A DNA stretch of 64,000 nucleotides, from NCBI RefSeq assembly GCF_016595245.1, contig NZ_JAENHM010000064.1, forward strand, positions 62,001-126,000, written 5' to 3'. A model generated the notes under the pieces. The model did not search any database and was not told the origin of the DNA. It saw only the letters and a list, made by a program, of their open reading frames with translations. Positions 19,183-27,993 of this stretch are shown here, in pieces. This DNA comes from Azospirillum endophyticum (GTDB lineage: Bacteria; Pseudomonadota; Alphaproteobacteria; Azospirillales; Azospirillaceae). Positions within the stretch are counted from its first letter, which is position 1, and every line of letters begins with the position of its first letter. The translations under genes were made by a program, and so were the position numbers.

Positions 19183-19815
19183 ATGCCGGACACCCATCTT
19201 CCCGTCGCCGAACGGCTGCCGGACGACCTCGCGCCCCAACACATTGCGCTGGCCGCCGACCGCCTGTTCCTCGAGGCCCGCACCCCGCAATCCTGGTCGG
19301 ACCGGCCGGTGCCGGTGGAGACGCTGCATCGGCTCTACGAGCTGGTCCGGCTGGCGCCGACCGCCTTCAACGGCAGCCCGGCGCGTTTCGTCTTCCTGAC
19401 GACCCCGGAGGCCAAGGAGCGTTTGCGCCCGGCCTTGAGCCGCGGCAACCAGTCCAAGCTGACGGCCGGCGCCATCGCCATCGTCGCCTATGACCGCCGC
19501 TTCTTCGAACATCTGCCGCTGTTGAGCCCGCATTACGACCCCTCGCCGATGTTCGTCGACGAGCCGTCGCTGGCCGAAACCACGGCCTTCCGCAACGGGA
19601 CCCTTCAGGCCGGTTACCTGATCCTGGCCGCCCGGCTGCTGGGTTTGGATGCCGGGCCGATGTCCGGCTTCGATGCCGAAGCGGTGGATGCGGAGTTCTT
19701 CGCCGACGGCCGGCTGCGCACCAACATCCTGGTGGCGCTGGGCCATGCCGACGGGCCGCCGTCGCGCCCGCGCGCGCCGCGGCTGGACGTGTCGAAGGCG
19801 GTGGTGATCCTTTGA
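19183..19815 (+). CDS. malonic semialdehyde reductase-like nitroreductase family protein (RutE/HadB type)
   Basis: A 210-residue flavin-dependent reductase of the nitroreductase fold. APTAFNGSPARFVF, LRPALSRGNQSKL, ETTAFRNGTLQAGYLI and GLDAGPMSGFD correspond to the RutE/HadB subgroup, which reduces malonic semialdehyde to 3-hydroxypropionate. An ATG at 19165 is in frame, but the GGAG site fits 19183 better. In this setting it could remove a C3 semialdehyde left after desulfonation of a C3 sulfonate; that is inference. Confidence 0.82.
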   Translation: MPDTHLPVAERLPDDLAPQHIALAADRLFLEARTPQSWSDRPVPVETLHRLYELVRLAPTAFNGSPARFVFLTTPEAKERLRPALSRGNQSKLTAGAIAIVAYDRRFFEHLPLLSPHYDPSPMFVDEPSLAETTAFRNGTLQAGYLILAARLLGLDAGPMSGFDAEAVDAEFFADGRLRTNILVALGHADGPPSRPRAPRLDVSKAVVIL

Positions 19816-19864
19816 GCCCAACGCCGTAGCGGCCGACAAATCCCGGCCGAACGGGAGATCGATC

Positions 19865-20917
19865 ATGAGCGTGAACGACACGGCCGCCGCCCTGCCGGCG
19901 GCCAACGGCGGAGCCTTGCCAATCGGCGGCGGCCTCCCGTCCAACCTCCTCCTGCGTTTTTCCGCCGCCGCCCTGCTGTGGTTCGCCGCCTCCGGGGTGA
20001 CGGCCCTGTGGCCCGACGCCGCCGATGCCCAGGAGTGGGAGCGAACCGGCGAGTTCGCCAGCCTGTTGGTGGTCGCCGCCGGGCTGCTGGTGCTGGCCAC
20101 CCTGCTAACTACGGGGATCCGTCCGGCGCCGCGCGGCCGGCTGGAAGCCGCCATTGCCAGCCTGTCGGCGTCCGTTCCCTGGCTGATCGCCCTGGCGCTG
20201 GGCGTCACCGGCTGGGAAATCCTGACCGCCAAGCTCAATCTGCTGCCGCGCCCCTTCTTCGTCCCGCCGCAGGCGCTGCTGGAGGTCTATCTCGATGACT
20301 GGCCGCGGCTGCTCGACTGCTTCGCCGCGTCGTTGAGGCTGCTGGTCACCGGCTACGCCGTCGGATCGGTTCTGGGTGTGGTGACGGGCGTCGCCATCGG
20401 CTGGTCCCGCGCGGTCGGCTACTGGGTCCATCCGATCCTGCGGCTGATCGGCCCGCTGCCGGCCACCGCCTGGCTTCCCATCGCCTTCTTCGCCTTCCCC
20501 ACCAGCTGGAGCGCCAGCGTCTTCCTGATCGCGCTGGCCAGCGGCGTGCCGGTCACCGTGCTGACGTGGTCGGGGGTGGCCGGGGTCAACAGCGCCTATT
20601 ACGACATCGCCCGCACGCTGGGCGCCTCCCAGCGCTTCCTGGTGCTGAAGGTCGCCGTTCCGGCGGCGATGCCGCATGTCTTCGTCGGGCTGTTCATGGG
20701 GCTCGGCGCCTCCTTCGCCGTCCTGGTGGTGGCAGAGATGCTGGGCGTGAAGTCGGGCGTCGGCTGGTACCTGCAATGGGCCCAGGGCTGGGCCGCCTAC
20801 GGCAACATGTACGCGGCCCTGCTGGTGATGGCGCTGCTCTGCTCCGGTCTGGTGACGCTGCTGTTCCGCGTCCGCGACCGCCTGCTCGCCTGGCAGAAGG
20901 GAATGCTCAAATGGTAG
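19865..20917 (+). CDS. sulfonate/nitrate-type ABC transporter permease with N-terminal extension
   Basis: A 350-residue permease of the SsuC/TauC family. The core (about 105-345) carries the EAA-like loop (YYDIARTLGASQRFLVLKVAVPAAMP). The first 100 residues form an unusual extension with two extra hydrophobic segments (about 28-45 and 65-82), absent from the roughly 260-residue standard permease. Its stop overlaps the ATPase gene. Binding proteins for it are probably those at 23976 or 25944. Confidence 0.88.
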   Translation: MSVNDTAAALPAANGGALPIGGGLPSNLLLRFSAAALLWFAASGVTALWPDAADAQEWERTGEFASLLVVAAGLLVLATLLTTGIRPAPRGRLEAAIASLSASVPWLIALALGVTGWEILTAKLNLLPRPFFVPPQALLEVYLDDWPRLLDCFAASLRLLVTGYAVGSVLGVVTGVAIGWSRAVGYWVHPILRLIGPLPATAWLPIAFFAFPTSWSASVFLIALASGVPVTVLTWSGVAGVNSAYYDIARTLGASQRFLVLKVAVPAAMPHVFVGLFMGLGASFAVLVVAEMLGVKSGVGWYLQWAQGWAAYGNMYAALLVMALLCSGLVTLLFRVRDRLLAWQKGMLKW

Positions 20918-21693
20918 CGCTCGAAAACACCGACACCGCCGGAATGACCATCGACGTGCAGGCGGTCAGCCACAGCTTCGAACTGCACGGCGCACCGCTG
21001 CCGGTGCTGGACGGGGTGGAGCTGCGGGTGGAGCCGGGCGAGCTGGTCGCCCTGCTCGGACCGAGCGGCTGCGGCAAGTCCACCCTGCTGCGGCTGGTCG
21101 CCGGGCTGGAACCGCCCAGCCGCGGCAGCATCCTGGCCGACGGCCGCCCCATCGACGGTCCCGACCCGTCGCGCGTCGTCGTCTTCCAGGATCCGACGCT
21201 CTATCCCTGGCGCACCGTGCGCGACAACGTTGCCCTAGGGCTGGAGGCGCGCGGCCTGCTGCGCTCGCAAGGGCACCGGATCGACAAGGCGCTGGCCCTG
21301 GTCGGACTGACCGGCTTCGAGAAGGCCTATCCGCACCAGCTCTCCGGCGGCATGGCCCAGCGCGCGGCCCTGGCCCGCGCCCTGGTCAACGACCCCCGCC
21401 TGCTGATCCTCGACGAACCGCTGGGCAAGCTGGACAGCCTGACCCGCCTCGCCATGCAGAGCGAGCTGGTCGAGCTGTGGCGCAGCAAGGGCTTCACCGG
21501 TCTTCTGGTGACCCACGACATCGAAGAGGCGCTGTTCATGGCGACCCGCGTGATCGTGTTCAGCGGACGCCCGGCCCGCATCAAGGCCGATCTGCCCATC
21601 GACCGCCCCTATCCCCGCCACCGCGGCGATCCGGTCCTGACCGACCTTCGCCACCGCATTCTCGAACTGCTCGGCCTTGCCGAGACCTGGTGA
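20911..21693 (+). CDS. sulfonate/nitrate-type ABC transporter ATP-binding protein
   Basis: A 260-residue ABC ATPase of the SsuB/TauB group. Walker A LLGPSGCGKST, Q-loop VVFQDPTLYPWRTV, signature LSGGMAQRAALARAL, Walker B LLILDEPLGKLDSLTR and LVTHDIEEAL are intact. It starts 7 bases inside the permease gene. It is one of four such ATPase genes in the window, each with its own permease. Confidence 0.92.
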   Translation: MVALENTDTAGMTIDVQAVSHSFELHGAPLPVLDGVELRVEPGELVALLGPSGCGKSTLLRLVAGLEPPSRGSILADGRPIDGPDPSRVVVFQDPTLYPWRTVRDNVALGLEARGLLRSQGHRIDKALALVGLTGFEKAYPHQLSGGMAQRAALARALVNDPRLLILDEPLGKLDSLTRLAMQSELVELWRSKGFTGLLVTHDIEEALFMATRVIVFSGRPARIKADLPIDRPYPRHRGDPVLTDLRHRILELLGLAETW

Positions 21694-21705
21694 GGACACC
21701 CGACC

Positions 21706-22344
21706 ATGCCCGACAGCGTCTCCCCTCAAACATTGCCCCCCAACCTGCCTCGCCTGCGCGGCTTCATCGCCGACCTCACCCGGCTGGTGGAACGCCATGG
21801 CGACGACGAGGCCGCCATTCTGGACGCCGGCCGCGCCCTGCTGGCCGGGCTGATCGCGACCGACGACTGGCTGCCCGACGCCTATGCCCAGCCCGACCCA
21901 GTGCATTACCGGCAGTATCTGCTGCATTGCGACCCGTACGAGCGCTTCTCCGTCGTCAGCTTCGTCTGGGGGCCGGGACAGCGGACGCCGATCCACGACC
22001 ACACCGTCTGGGGCCTCGTCGGCATCCTGCGCGGGGCGGAGCGGTCGCAACGCTACGACCTCCAGCCCCAGGGCGGTCCTCCCGTCGCCTCTCCGCCCGA
22101 GATCCTGAAGGCCGGATCGGTCGAGGCGGTGTCGCCCCGCATCGGCGATGTCCATGCGATCTCCAATGCGCTGGCTGACCGGCCGTCCATCAGCATCCAT
22201 GTCTATGGCGGCAACATCGGCGCCGTCCGGCGGTCGGTGTTCGACCCGCTGACCGGCCAGCCCAAGCCCTTCATATCCGGCTACGCCAACAGCACCCTGC
22301 CCAACCTGTGGGACCTTTCGCAGCCCGCCCCCCACGCCGCCTGA
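21706..22344 (+). CDS. thiol dioxygenase, predicted 3-mercaptopropionate dioxygenase (Gln type)
   Basis: A 212-residue cupin oxygenase of the cysteine dioxygenase family that adds O2 to a thiol to give a sulfinate. The iron ligands are His97, His99 (PIHDHTVWG) and His150; the Ser-x-His-x-Tyr triad is Ser163, His165, Tyr167. Where cysteine dioxygenases have an arginine that binds the substrate carboxylate, this protein appears to have Gln70 (HYRQYLLH). That is the feature of Gln-type enzymes, which prefer 3-mercaptopropionate. The family is clear; the substrate call rests on my alignment by eye. Confidence 0.82.
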   Translation: MPDSVSPQTLPPNLPRLRGFIADLTRLVERHGDDEAAILDAGRALLAGLIATDDWLPDAYAQPDPVHYRQYLLHCDPYERFSVVSFVWGPGQRTPIHDHTVWGLVGILRGAERSQRYDLQPQGGPPVASPPEILKAGSVEAVSPRIGDVHAISNALADRPSISIHVYGGNIGAVRRSVFDPLTGQPKPFISGYANSTLPNLWDLSQPAPHAA

Positions 22345-22359
22345 GGATCGCCAGTCATC

Positions 22360-23976
22360 ATGACCGCAGCCGTCACCGAAGCCGAACCGCTCGCCACCCG
22401 CCGCCCCGCCGATATCCGCCGCGCCTGGATCGAACGCGACGAGGTCGCCCTGCTCGACGCGCGGGAGGAAGGCCCCTATTCGCTGTCCCACCCGCTGTTC
22501 GCGGTGTCGGTGCCGCTCAGCCGGGTGGAACTGCTGGCCTACGACCTGCTGCCACGGCGCGACGTGCCGATCACCGTCTACGACGACGGCGAGGGCTACG
22601 CCGAGCCGGCCGCCCGCCGGCTCCAGGCGCTGGGCTACACTGATGTGACGCTGCTGGAGGGCGGGCTGGCCGGCTGGATCGCCGCCGGGTTCGAGGTCTA
22701 CCGGGACGTGAACGTGCCGAGCAAGGCCTTCGGCGAATGGGTGGAGCACCACCGCCACACCCCCTCGCTGCCGGCGGCGGAGGTGAAGGCTCTGATCGAC
22801 GCCAGGGCCGATCTGGTCATTCTCGACGCCCGCCGTTTCGAGGAATACCGCACCATGTCGATCCCCGGCGGCATCAGCGTGCCGGGGGCGGAACTGGTCA
22901 AGCGCGTCCACGACATCGCCCCTGACCCCGACACGCTGGTGGTGGTCAACTGCGCCGGCCGCACCCGCTCGATCATCGGCACGCAGTCGCTGGTCAATGC
23001 CGGCATCCCCAACCGGGTGGCGGCGCTGCGCAACGGCACCATCGGCTGGACGCTGGCCGGGCTGACGCTGGACAGCGGCGGCGAGCGGCGCTTCCCGGAG
23101 GTTTCGGCCGACGGTGACGCCGAAGGCCGGCAAGCTGCCCGCGCGGTGGCTGACCGGGCCGGCGTCGGCCGGATCGACGCGGCGGCGCTCGACCGCTTCC
23201 GCAGTGACGAGCGGCGCACGCTGCACCTGTTCGACGTGCGCACGCCGGAGGAATACGAGGCCGGCCACCTGCCGGGCTTCCGCCATGCCGCCGGCGGCCA
23301 GCTGGTCCAGGCGACCGACGAGCATGTGGCGGTGCGCGGCGCCCGCATCGTGCTGGCCGACGACCCGGCCGGCTGCGGCGGTCCGCGCGCCGACATGACC
23401 GCCTCCTGGTTGTCCCAGCTCGGCTGGGAGGTGCATGTGCTGGAGGGCGACGTCTCGGCCCTGGGCAGCGAGAGCGGCCCCGACCGCCGCCGCCTGCCGC
23501 CGGAGCCGGAGGTGGGGGCGGAGACCATCGCGCCGCGTGACCTGCTGGCCCTGCTGGAGAATGGCGAGGCGGCGGTGATCGACATCACCCGCAGTCCGCG
23601 CTACCGCGCCGGCCATATTCCGGGCGCGTATTTCTCCACCCGCGCCCGGCTGGCCGAGACCATCGCCCGCCTGCCCCAGGGGGTGCGGCCGGTGCTGACC
23701 TGCGGCGACGGCACGCTGACCCGCTACGCCGTCGCCGACTTCCCGGCCAGCCAGCGCCCGCTGCTGCTGGAGGGCGGCACCAAGGGTTGGGTGGCGGCTG
23801 GACTGCCGCTCAGCACCGACCTCGACCGGCTGGGAGGCGAACCAGACGACGTCTACAAGCGCCCCTACGAGGGCACCGACAACAGCGCCGCCGCCATGCA
23901 GGGCTACATCGACTGGGAACTCGAACTGGTCGACCAGCTCAAGCGCGACGGCGCCCACAATTTCCACGTCATCTGA
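22360..23976 (+). CDS. four-domain rhodanese (sulfurtransferase) protein
   Basis: A 538-residue cytoplasmic protein made of four rhodanese-like domains (about 15-115, 135-235, 270-365, 388-480). Domains 2 and 4 keep the active cysteine (Cys198 in VVNCAGRTRS, Cys448 in VLTCGDGTLT). Domains 1 and 3 have aspartate at that place (VYDDGEGY, VLADDPAG) and are probably structural. Rhodaneses move sulfane sulfur between donors and thiols. It lies between the thiol dioxygenase and a binding protein, so it probably handles a sulfur intermediate of this pathway. The C-terminal 50 residues lie outside the domains. Confidence 0.88.
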   Translation: MTAAVTEAEPLATRRPADIRRAWIERDEVALLDAREEGPYSLSHPLFAVSVPLSRVELLAYDLLPRRDVPITVYDDGEGYAEPAARRLQALGYTDVTLLEGGLAGWIAAGFEVYRDVNVPSKAFGEWVEHHRHTPSLPAAEVKALIDARADLVILDARRFEEYRTMSIPGGISVPGAELVKRVHDIAPDPDTLVVVNCAGRTRSIIGTQSLVNAGIPNRVAALRNGTIGWTLAGLTLDSGGERRFPEVSADGDAEGRQAARAVADRAGVGRIDAAALDRFRSDERRTLHLFDVRTPEEYEAGHLPGFRHAAGGQLVQATDEHVAVRGARIVLADDPAGCGGPRADMTASWLSQLGWEVHVLEGDVSALGSESGPDRRRLPPEPEVGAETIAPRDLLALLENGEAAVIDITRSPRYRAGHIPGAYFSTRARLAETIARLPQGVRPVLTCGDGTLTRYAVADFPASQRPLLLEGGTKGWVAAGLPLSTDLDRLGGEPDDVYKRPYEGTDNSAAAMQGYIDWELELVDQLKRDGAHNFHVI

Positions 23977-25046
23977 TGGCTTCGGTTGAGATCCGCCCAA
24001 TGAACTCCCCCATGACCGCGCCCTTTCCCGTCCCGCGCCGAACCCTCCTGGGGGCGGCGCTGCTGCTGGCTGCCGGGATTCCCGGCCTGATGCCGGCCCC
24101 GGCGCGGGCGGAGGCGACGGAGGTCCGCTTCGCCCGCAACCTCGGCCTCGGCTACCTGCCGCTCTACGTCATGCAGGACAAGGGGCTGGTGGAGAAGCAG
24201 GCCCGCGCCGCCGGGCTGGGGGAGATGAAGGCCAGCTACACCCCGCTCGGCAACCCGACCACGATCACCGAGGCGACCTTGTCCGGCAACGCCGATTTCG
24301 GCGCGGCCGGCGTGCCCGCCTTCATCATCGCCTGGGATAAGACCAAGGGGAACGCCAACCTGCGCGGGCTGGCGGCGCTGAACGCCCAGCCGGCCTACCT
24401 CAACACCAACCGGCCCGAGGTGAAGAGCCTGAAGGACTTCACCGACAAGGACCGCATCGTCGTGCCGTCGGTCCGCGCCTCCTATCAGGCCATCGTGCTG
24501 CAGATCGCGGCGGAGCAGACCTTCGGCCCCGGCCAGCATGCGAAGCTGGACCAGCAGACCGTCTCGCTGGCCCACCCCGACGGCACCGCCGCCCTGCTGT
24601 CCGGCCGGACGGAGATCACCGCCCATTTCACCAGCCCGCCCTTCCAGGACCAGCAGCTGCGCGATCCGAAGATCCACAAGGTGCTGAGCAGCTACGACGT
24701 GCTGGGCGGCCCGGCCTCCTTCAGCGCGCTGTGGACGTCCGCCGCCTTCCACGACGCCAACCCGAAGCTGACCAAGGCGGTGCTGGCGGCGTTGGAGGAA
24801 TCGGTCGCACTGATCAAGGCCGACCCCCGGGAAGCCGCGCGCGCCTACATCCGCATCGAGAATTCCAAGCTGGGCGTCGAGGAGGTGGCGGCGATGATCG
24901 CACATCCCGAGGTCTCCTACGACCTCGCCCCGCGCGGCATCGGCACCTTCACCGACTTCATGGCGCGCATCGGCTCCATCCGCAACCGCCCGGCCGACTG
25001 GCGCGACCTGTTCTTCGCCGACATCCACGACCGCGCCGGAAGCTGA
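23976..25046 (+). CDS. ABC transporter substrate-binding protein (SsuA/TauA-like), group 1
   Basis: A 356-residue exported binding protein of the nitrate/sulfonate type. The signal peptide lies at about 15-42 (PRRTLLGAALLLAAG, cleavage after ARA). The ATG at 23976 overlaps the rhodanese stop (TGATG); ATG at 24000 is an alternative start. The mature part (RFARNLGLGYLPLYVMQDKG, HKVLSSYDVLGGP) is closely related to the binding protein at 36973. A deletion-riddled copy is at 48993-49361. Confidence 0.87.
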   Translation: MASVEIRPMNSPMTAPFPVPRRTLLGAALLLAAGIPGLMPAPARAEATEVRFARNLGLGYLPLYVMQDKGLVEKQARAAGLGEMKASYTPLGNPTTITEATLSGNADFGAAGVPAFIIAWDKTKGNANLRGLAALNAQPAYLNTNRPEVKSLKDFTDKDRIVVPSVRASYQAIVLQIAAEQTFGPGQHAKLDQQTVSLAHPDGTAALLSGRTEITAHFTSPPFQDQQLRDPKIHKVLSSYDVLGGPASFSALWTSAAFHDANPKLTKAVLAALEESVALIKADPREAARAYIRIENSKLGVEEVAAMIAHPEVSYDLAPRGIGTFTDFMARIGSIRNRPADWRDLFFADIHDRAGS

Positions 25047-25055
25047 GGTCCCGCC

Positions 25056-25934
25056 ATGCCCGACACCGATTTCACCATCCATCCGGTCTCGCCCACGCTG
25101 GGCGCCGAGATCCGCGGCCTCGACCTGTCCCGGCCGCTCGGCCCCGCCACGGCGTCGGCGCTGGTCGAAGCGCTCGACCGCCATCTGGTGCTGGTCTTCC
25201 GCGACCAGACCCTGTCGGACGCCGACCTCGTCCGCGTCTCCGGCCAGTTCGGCCCGCTCGACAAGGCGCCGATCACCGAGAACGGCCGGCTGCACGCGCC
25301 GGGCTACGAGGAGGTCTACGTCATCTCCAACGTCACGGAGAATGGCCGGCCCATCGGCGCTCTCGGGGCGGGGGAGTCGGTGTGGCACGCCGACATGACC
25401 TATCTGGAGACGCCGCCCTACGCCAGCAGCCTCTATGCGCTGGAGGTGCCTGCCGAGGGTGGCGACACCGGCTTCCTCAGCATGTTCGCCGCCTACGACG
25501 CCCTGCCCGAACCGCTGAAACGGCGGGTGGAAGGGCTGTCGATCAAGCATGACAGCACCACCAACAGCGGCGGCTACCTGCGCCAGGGCTTCGCCCCGCC
25601 GGCCGATGTCGCCAGCTCGCCCGGCACGGTGCATCCGCTGGTCATCGCCCATCCGACGACCGGAGCCAGGGCGCTGCTGCTGGGCCGCCGTCCCCACGCC
25701 CACATCCCCGGCCTGTCGGTGGCGGAGAGCGAGGTGCTGCTGGATGAAATCTGGGCGGCGGCGGTGCGGCCGGAGCTTGCCTGGCACCACCGCTGGCGGG
25801 TCGGCGATCTGGTGATGTGGGACAACCGCTGGACCATGCACCGCCGCGACCCCTTTCCCGACGATCAGCGCCGCCGCATGCACCGCACCCAGATCGCCGT
25901 GCCGGCCCGCACTCCGCAAAACGCCGCCGCTTAG
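25056..25934 (+). CDS. TauD/TfdA family Fe(II)/2-oxoglutarate dioxygenase
   Basis: A 292-residue dioxygenase. Iron ligands are His111 and Asp113 (VWHADMTY) and a distal histidine near 262 (WTMHRRDPF); the 2-oxoglutarate arginine lies in MHRTQI. TauD relatives hydroxylate the carbon next to a sulfonate so that sulfite leaves. This one differs clearly from the tauABC-linked enzyme at 44324 (which has WHTDVT), so it likely takes another sulfonate or sulfate ester. Confidence 0.9.
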   Translation: MPDTDFTIHPVSPTLGAEIRGLDLSRPLGPATASALVEALDRHLVLVFRDQTLSDADLVRVSGQFGPLDKAPITENGRLHAPGYEEVYVISNVTENGRPIGALGAGESVWHADMTYLETPPYASSLYALEVPAEGGDTGFLSMFAAYDALPEPLKRRVEGLSIKHDSTTNSGGYLRQGFAPPADVASSPGTVHPLVIAHPTTGARALLLGRRPHAHIPGLSVAESEVLLDEIWAAAVRPELAWHHRWRVGDLVMWDNRWTMHRRDPFPDDQRRRMHRTQIAVPARTPQNAAA

Positions 25935-25943
25935 GAGGTCCTC

Positions 25944-26942
25944 ATGACCCTGTCACAGCATCCCGTTTCGACCTCCCTCACCCGCCGCCATGCCCTCGGC
26001 CTTGGCGTCGGCGCGCTCGCCGCCGGGCTGACACTCTCGCCCCTGCGGCCGGCGAATGCAGCCATTCCCGCCGGCACCGTGCTGAAGGTCGGCGACCAGA
26101 AGGGCGGCGTGCAGTCGGTGGTGGAGGCCGCCGGGCTTCTGGCCGACCTGCCCTACCGCATCGAATGGAGCCAGTTCCCGGCCGCCGCCCCGCTGCTGGA
26201 GGCGCTGAACGCCGGCGCCATCGAGGTCGGCTATGCCGGCGACGCGCCGACCACCTTCGCGCTGGCTGCCGGCACCGCGGCGAAGATCATCGGCGCCGTG
26301 CGCTCCAACCCGCAGAGCACCACCATCCTGGTACCCGGCGCCTCGGCCATCCGCAGCGTCGCCGACCTGAAGGGCAAGACGATCGGCACCGGGCGCGGCT
26401 CCATCGGCCATTACCTCGTCCTGGCCGCGCTGAAGGCGAACGGCCTGAAGCCCGACGAGGTGAAGATCGCCTTCCTGCTGCCGTCGGACGCCAAGTCGGC
26501 GCTGGCCGCCGGGTCCATCGACGCGTGGTCGACCTGGGGCATCTACGTGTCGCAGGCGCTGCTGGTGGACGGCGCTCGCGCCGTCGTCACCGGCACCGGG
26601 CTGATGAGCGGCCTGTCCTACCAGTCGGCCACGCTGGAGGCGATATCCACCAAGCGCGAGGCGCTGGCCGACCTGATCCGCCGCACCGCCGCCGCCCGGC
26701 TGTGGGCGCTGGAGAACAGCACCGCCTATGCCGACATCTGGGCCAAGGCGGTCGGCGTCGATCCCACCATCGCCCGCCACACCTTCGGCGTCGAGCGGGC
26801 GCGGCCGGTCGCCCTCGACGCCTCGGTCATCGCCGACCAGCAGGCCACTTCCGATGTCTGGCGCGAGTTCGGCATCATCCCGAAACGGCTGGACGCGGCG
26901 ACGATCTTCGATCCCGGCTTCAACAGCGCGCTGCCGGCCTGA
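25944..26942 (+). CDS. ABC transporter substrate-binding protein (SsuA-like), group 2
   Basis: A 332-residue exported protein. The N-terminus has a twin-arginine-like signal (TRRHALGLGVGALAAG, cleavage after ANA). The mature domain contains VLKVGDQKGG and ALNAGAIEVGYAGDAPT, hallmarks of aliphatic sulfonate binding proteins. It follows the TauD-like gene by 9 bases and is followed by a LysR gene, all on the plus strand. Confidence 0.88.
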   Translation: MTLSQHPVSTSLTRRHALGLGVGALAAGLTLSPLRPANAAIPAGTVLKVGDQKGGVQSVVEAAGLLADLPYRIEWSQFPAAAPLLEALNAGAIEVGYAGDAPTTFALAAGTAAKIIGAVRSNPQSTTILVPGASAIRSVADLKGKTIGTGRGSIGHYLVLAALKANGLKPDEVKIAFLLPSDAKSALAAGSIDAWSTWGIYVSQALLVDGARAVVTGTGLMSGLSYQSATLEAISTKREALADLIRRTAAARLWALENSTAYADIWAKAVGVDPTIARHTFGVERARPVALDASVIADQQATSDVWREFGIIPKRLDAATIFDPGFNSALPA

Positions 26943-26959
26943 CGGCGCCGGACCGCGAG

Positions 26960-27865
26960 ATGGCGCTGCTTCCCACCAACCTCGACATGGACGTGCTGCG
27001 GGCCTTGGTGATCGCCATGGAGCATGGCGGTTTCGCCCGCGCCGCCGAACGGCTCGGCCGCACCCAATCGGCGATCAGCCTGCAGATGAAGAAGCTGGAG
27101 GAGCAGGTCGGCCAGCCGCTGTTCCGCAAGGCCGGCCGCACGGTGGCGCTGACCGATGCCGGCGACCTGCTGCTGGGCTATGCCCACCGCATCGTCGCGC
27201 TCAACGACGAGGCGCTGTCGGCCGCGCGGGGCCGGGCGATGGACGGCACCGTGCGGGTCGGCTTCCCCCAGGATCTGGCGGAACGCTGGCTGCCTGCCGT
27301 GCTCGGCTCCTTCCACCGCGCCCACCCGCGCATCCATGTCGAAGCGCAGGTCGGCCGTGGACGCGAACTGCGCGAGCGGGTGGCGCAGGGGTCGCTCGAC
27401 CTCGCCCTGGCCTTCGGCGAGATCGGCGGCAACCCGGCCGCACCGGCGTCCGCCACCGCGACGCTGGCCCATCTGCCGGTGGCCTGGGTGGCGCCCGGCG
27501 GCTTCCGCGCCGATCCTGAAACCCCCTTGCCCCTGGCCCTGCTCGACGCGCCCTGCATGTTCCGCCAGCACGGGATCGACCGGCTGGACGGCGGTGGGCG
27601 CCCCTGGCGCATCACCTTCACCAGCCCCAGCCTGTCCGGCCTGTGGGCGGCGGTGGAGGCCGGCTTGGGCGTGACGATCCGCACCCCGCTCGGCCTGCCG
27701 GAGACGCTGGCGATTCTCGGGTCCCGGTATGGCTTGCCGGAGTTGGGATCGGTTCCGCTGGAACTGCACCGCGCCCCCTCCGCGGCGAACCCGGCGGTCG
27801 ACCGGCTGCACGGGATCCTGGCCGAGTCGCTGGCCGCGGTCCTGCGCGACGCCGGAGCGCAATAA
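26960..27865 (+). CDS. LysR-family transcriptional regulator of the sulfonate island
   Basis: A 301-residue LysR protein: helix-turn-helix at about 9-68 (ALVIAMEHGGFARAAERLG, TQSAISLQMKKLEEQ) and a C-terminal effector domain. The start at 26960 is set by the beginning of the helix-turn-helix and follows the binding-protein stop by 17 bases. It is embedded in the sulfonate genes and just ahead of an AT-rich promoter region, so it is the best candidate for a local regulator. Confidence 0.88.
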   Translation: MALLPTNLDMDVLRALVIAMEHGGFARAAERLGRTQSAISLQMKKLEEQVGQPLFRKAGRTVALTDAGDLLLGYAHRIVALNDEALSAARGRAMDGTVRVGFPQDLAERWLPAVLGSFHRAHPRIHVEAQVGRGRELRERVAQGSLDLALAFGEIGGNPAAPASATATLAHLPVAWVAPGGFRADPETPLPLALLDAPCMFRQHGIDRLDGGGRPWRITFTSPSLSGLWAAVEAGLGVTIRTPLGLPETLAILGSRYGLPELGSVPLELHRAPSAANPAVDRLHGILAESLAAVLRDAGAQ

Positions 27866-27993
27866 TAACAGTAAATTTACGTTACTTAAGTTTTTCTCAA
27901 CAGTGTAGTTTGTGTTTTTTGTTTTTCCTATTCACACAATAGAGATACGCTTTCTCCCGTAGCCACCGCAATCGAACGGCCTCGGGAGGAACC
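27866..27993 (+). promoter_or_regulatory. AT-rich promoter region of the second sulfonate operon
   Basis: This 128-base gap is strikingly AT-rich for this genome. The stretch AATTTACGTTACTTAAGTTT (27874-27893) matches AATTTGCGTTAAATAAATTT at 36861-36880 in 16 of 20 positions. Both stand upstream of sulfonate-type importers and are followed by a CAGTGT hexamer. A shared activator site is likely, but the regulator is unknown. Confidence 0.5.

Noticed and set aside
21235..24000. Minus-strand open frame of 921 codons across the ABC ATPase, dioxygenase and rhodanese genes
   Set aside because: A shadow frame of high-GC coding DNA. The opposite strand holds four well-recognised proteins with intact motifs and ribosome sites.
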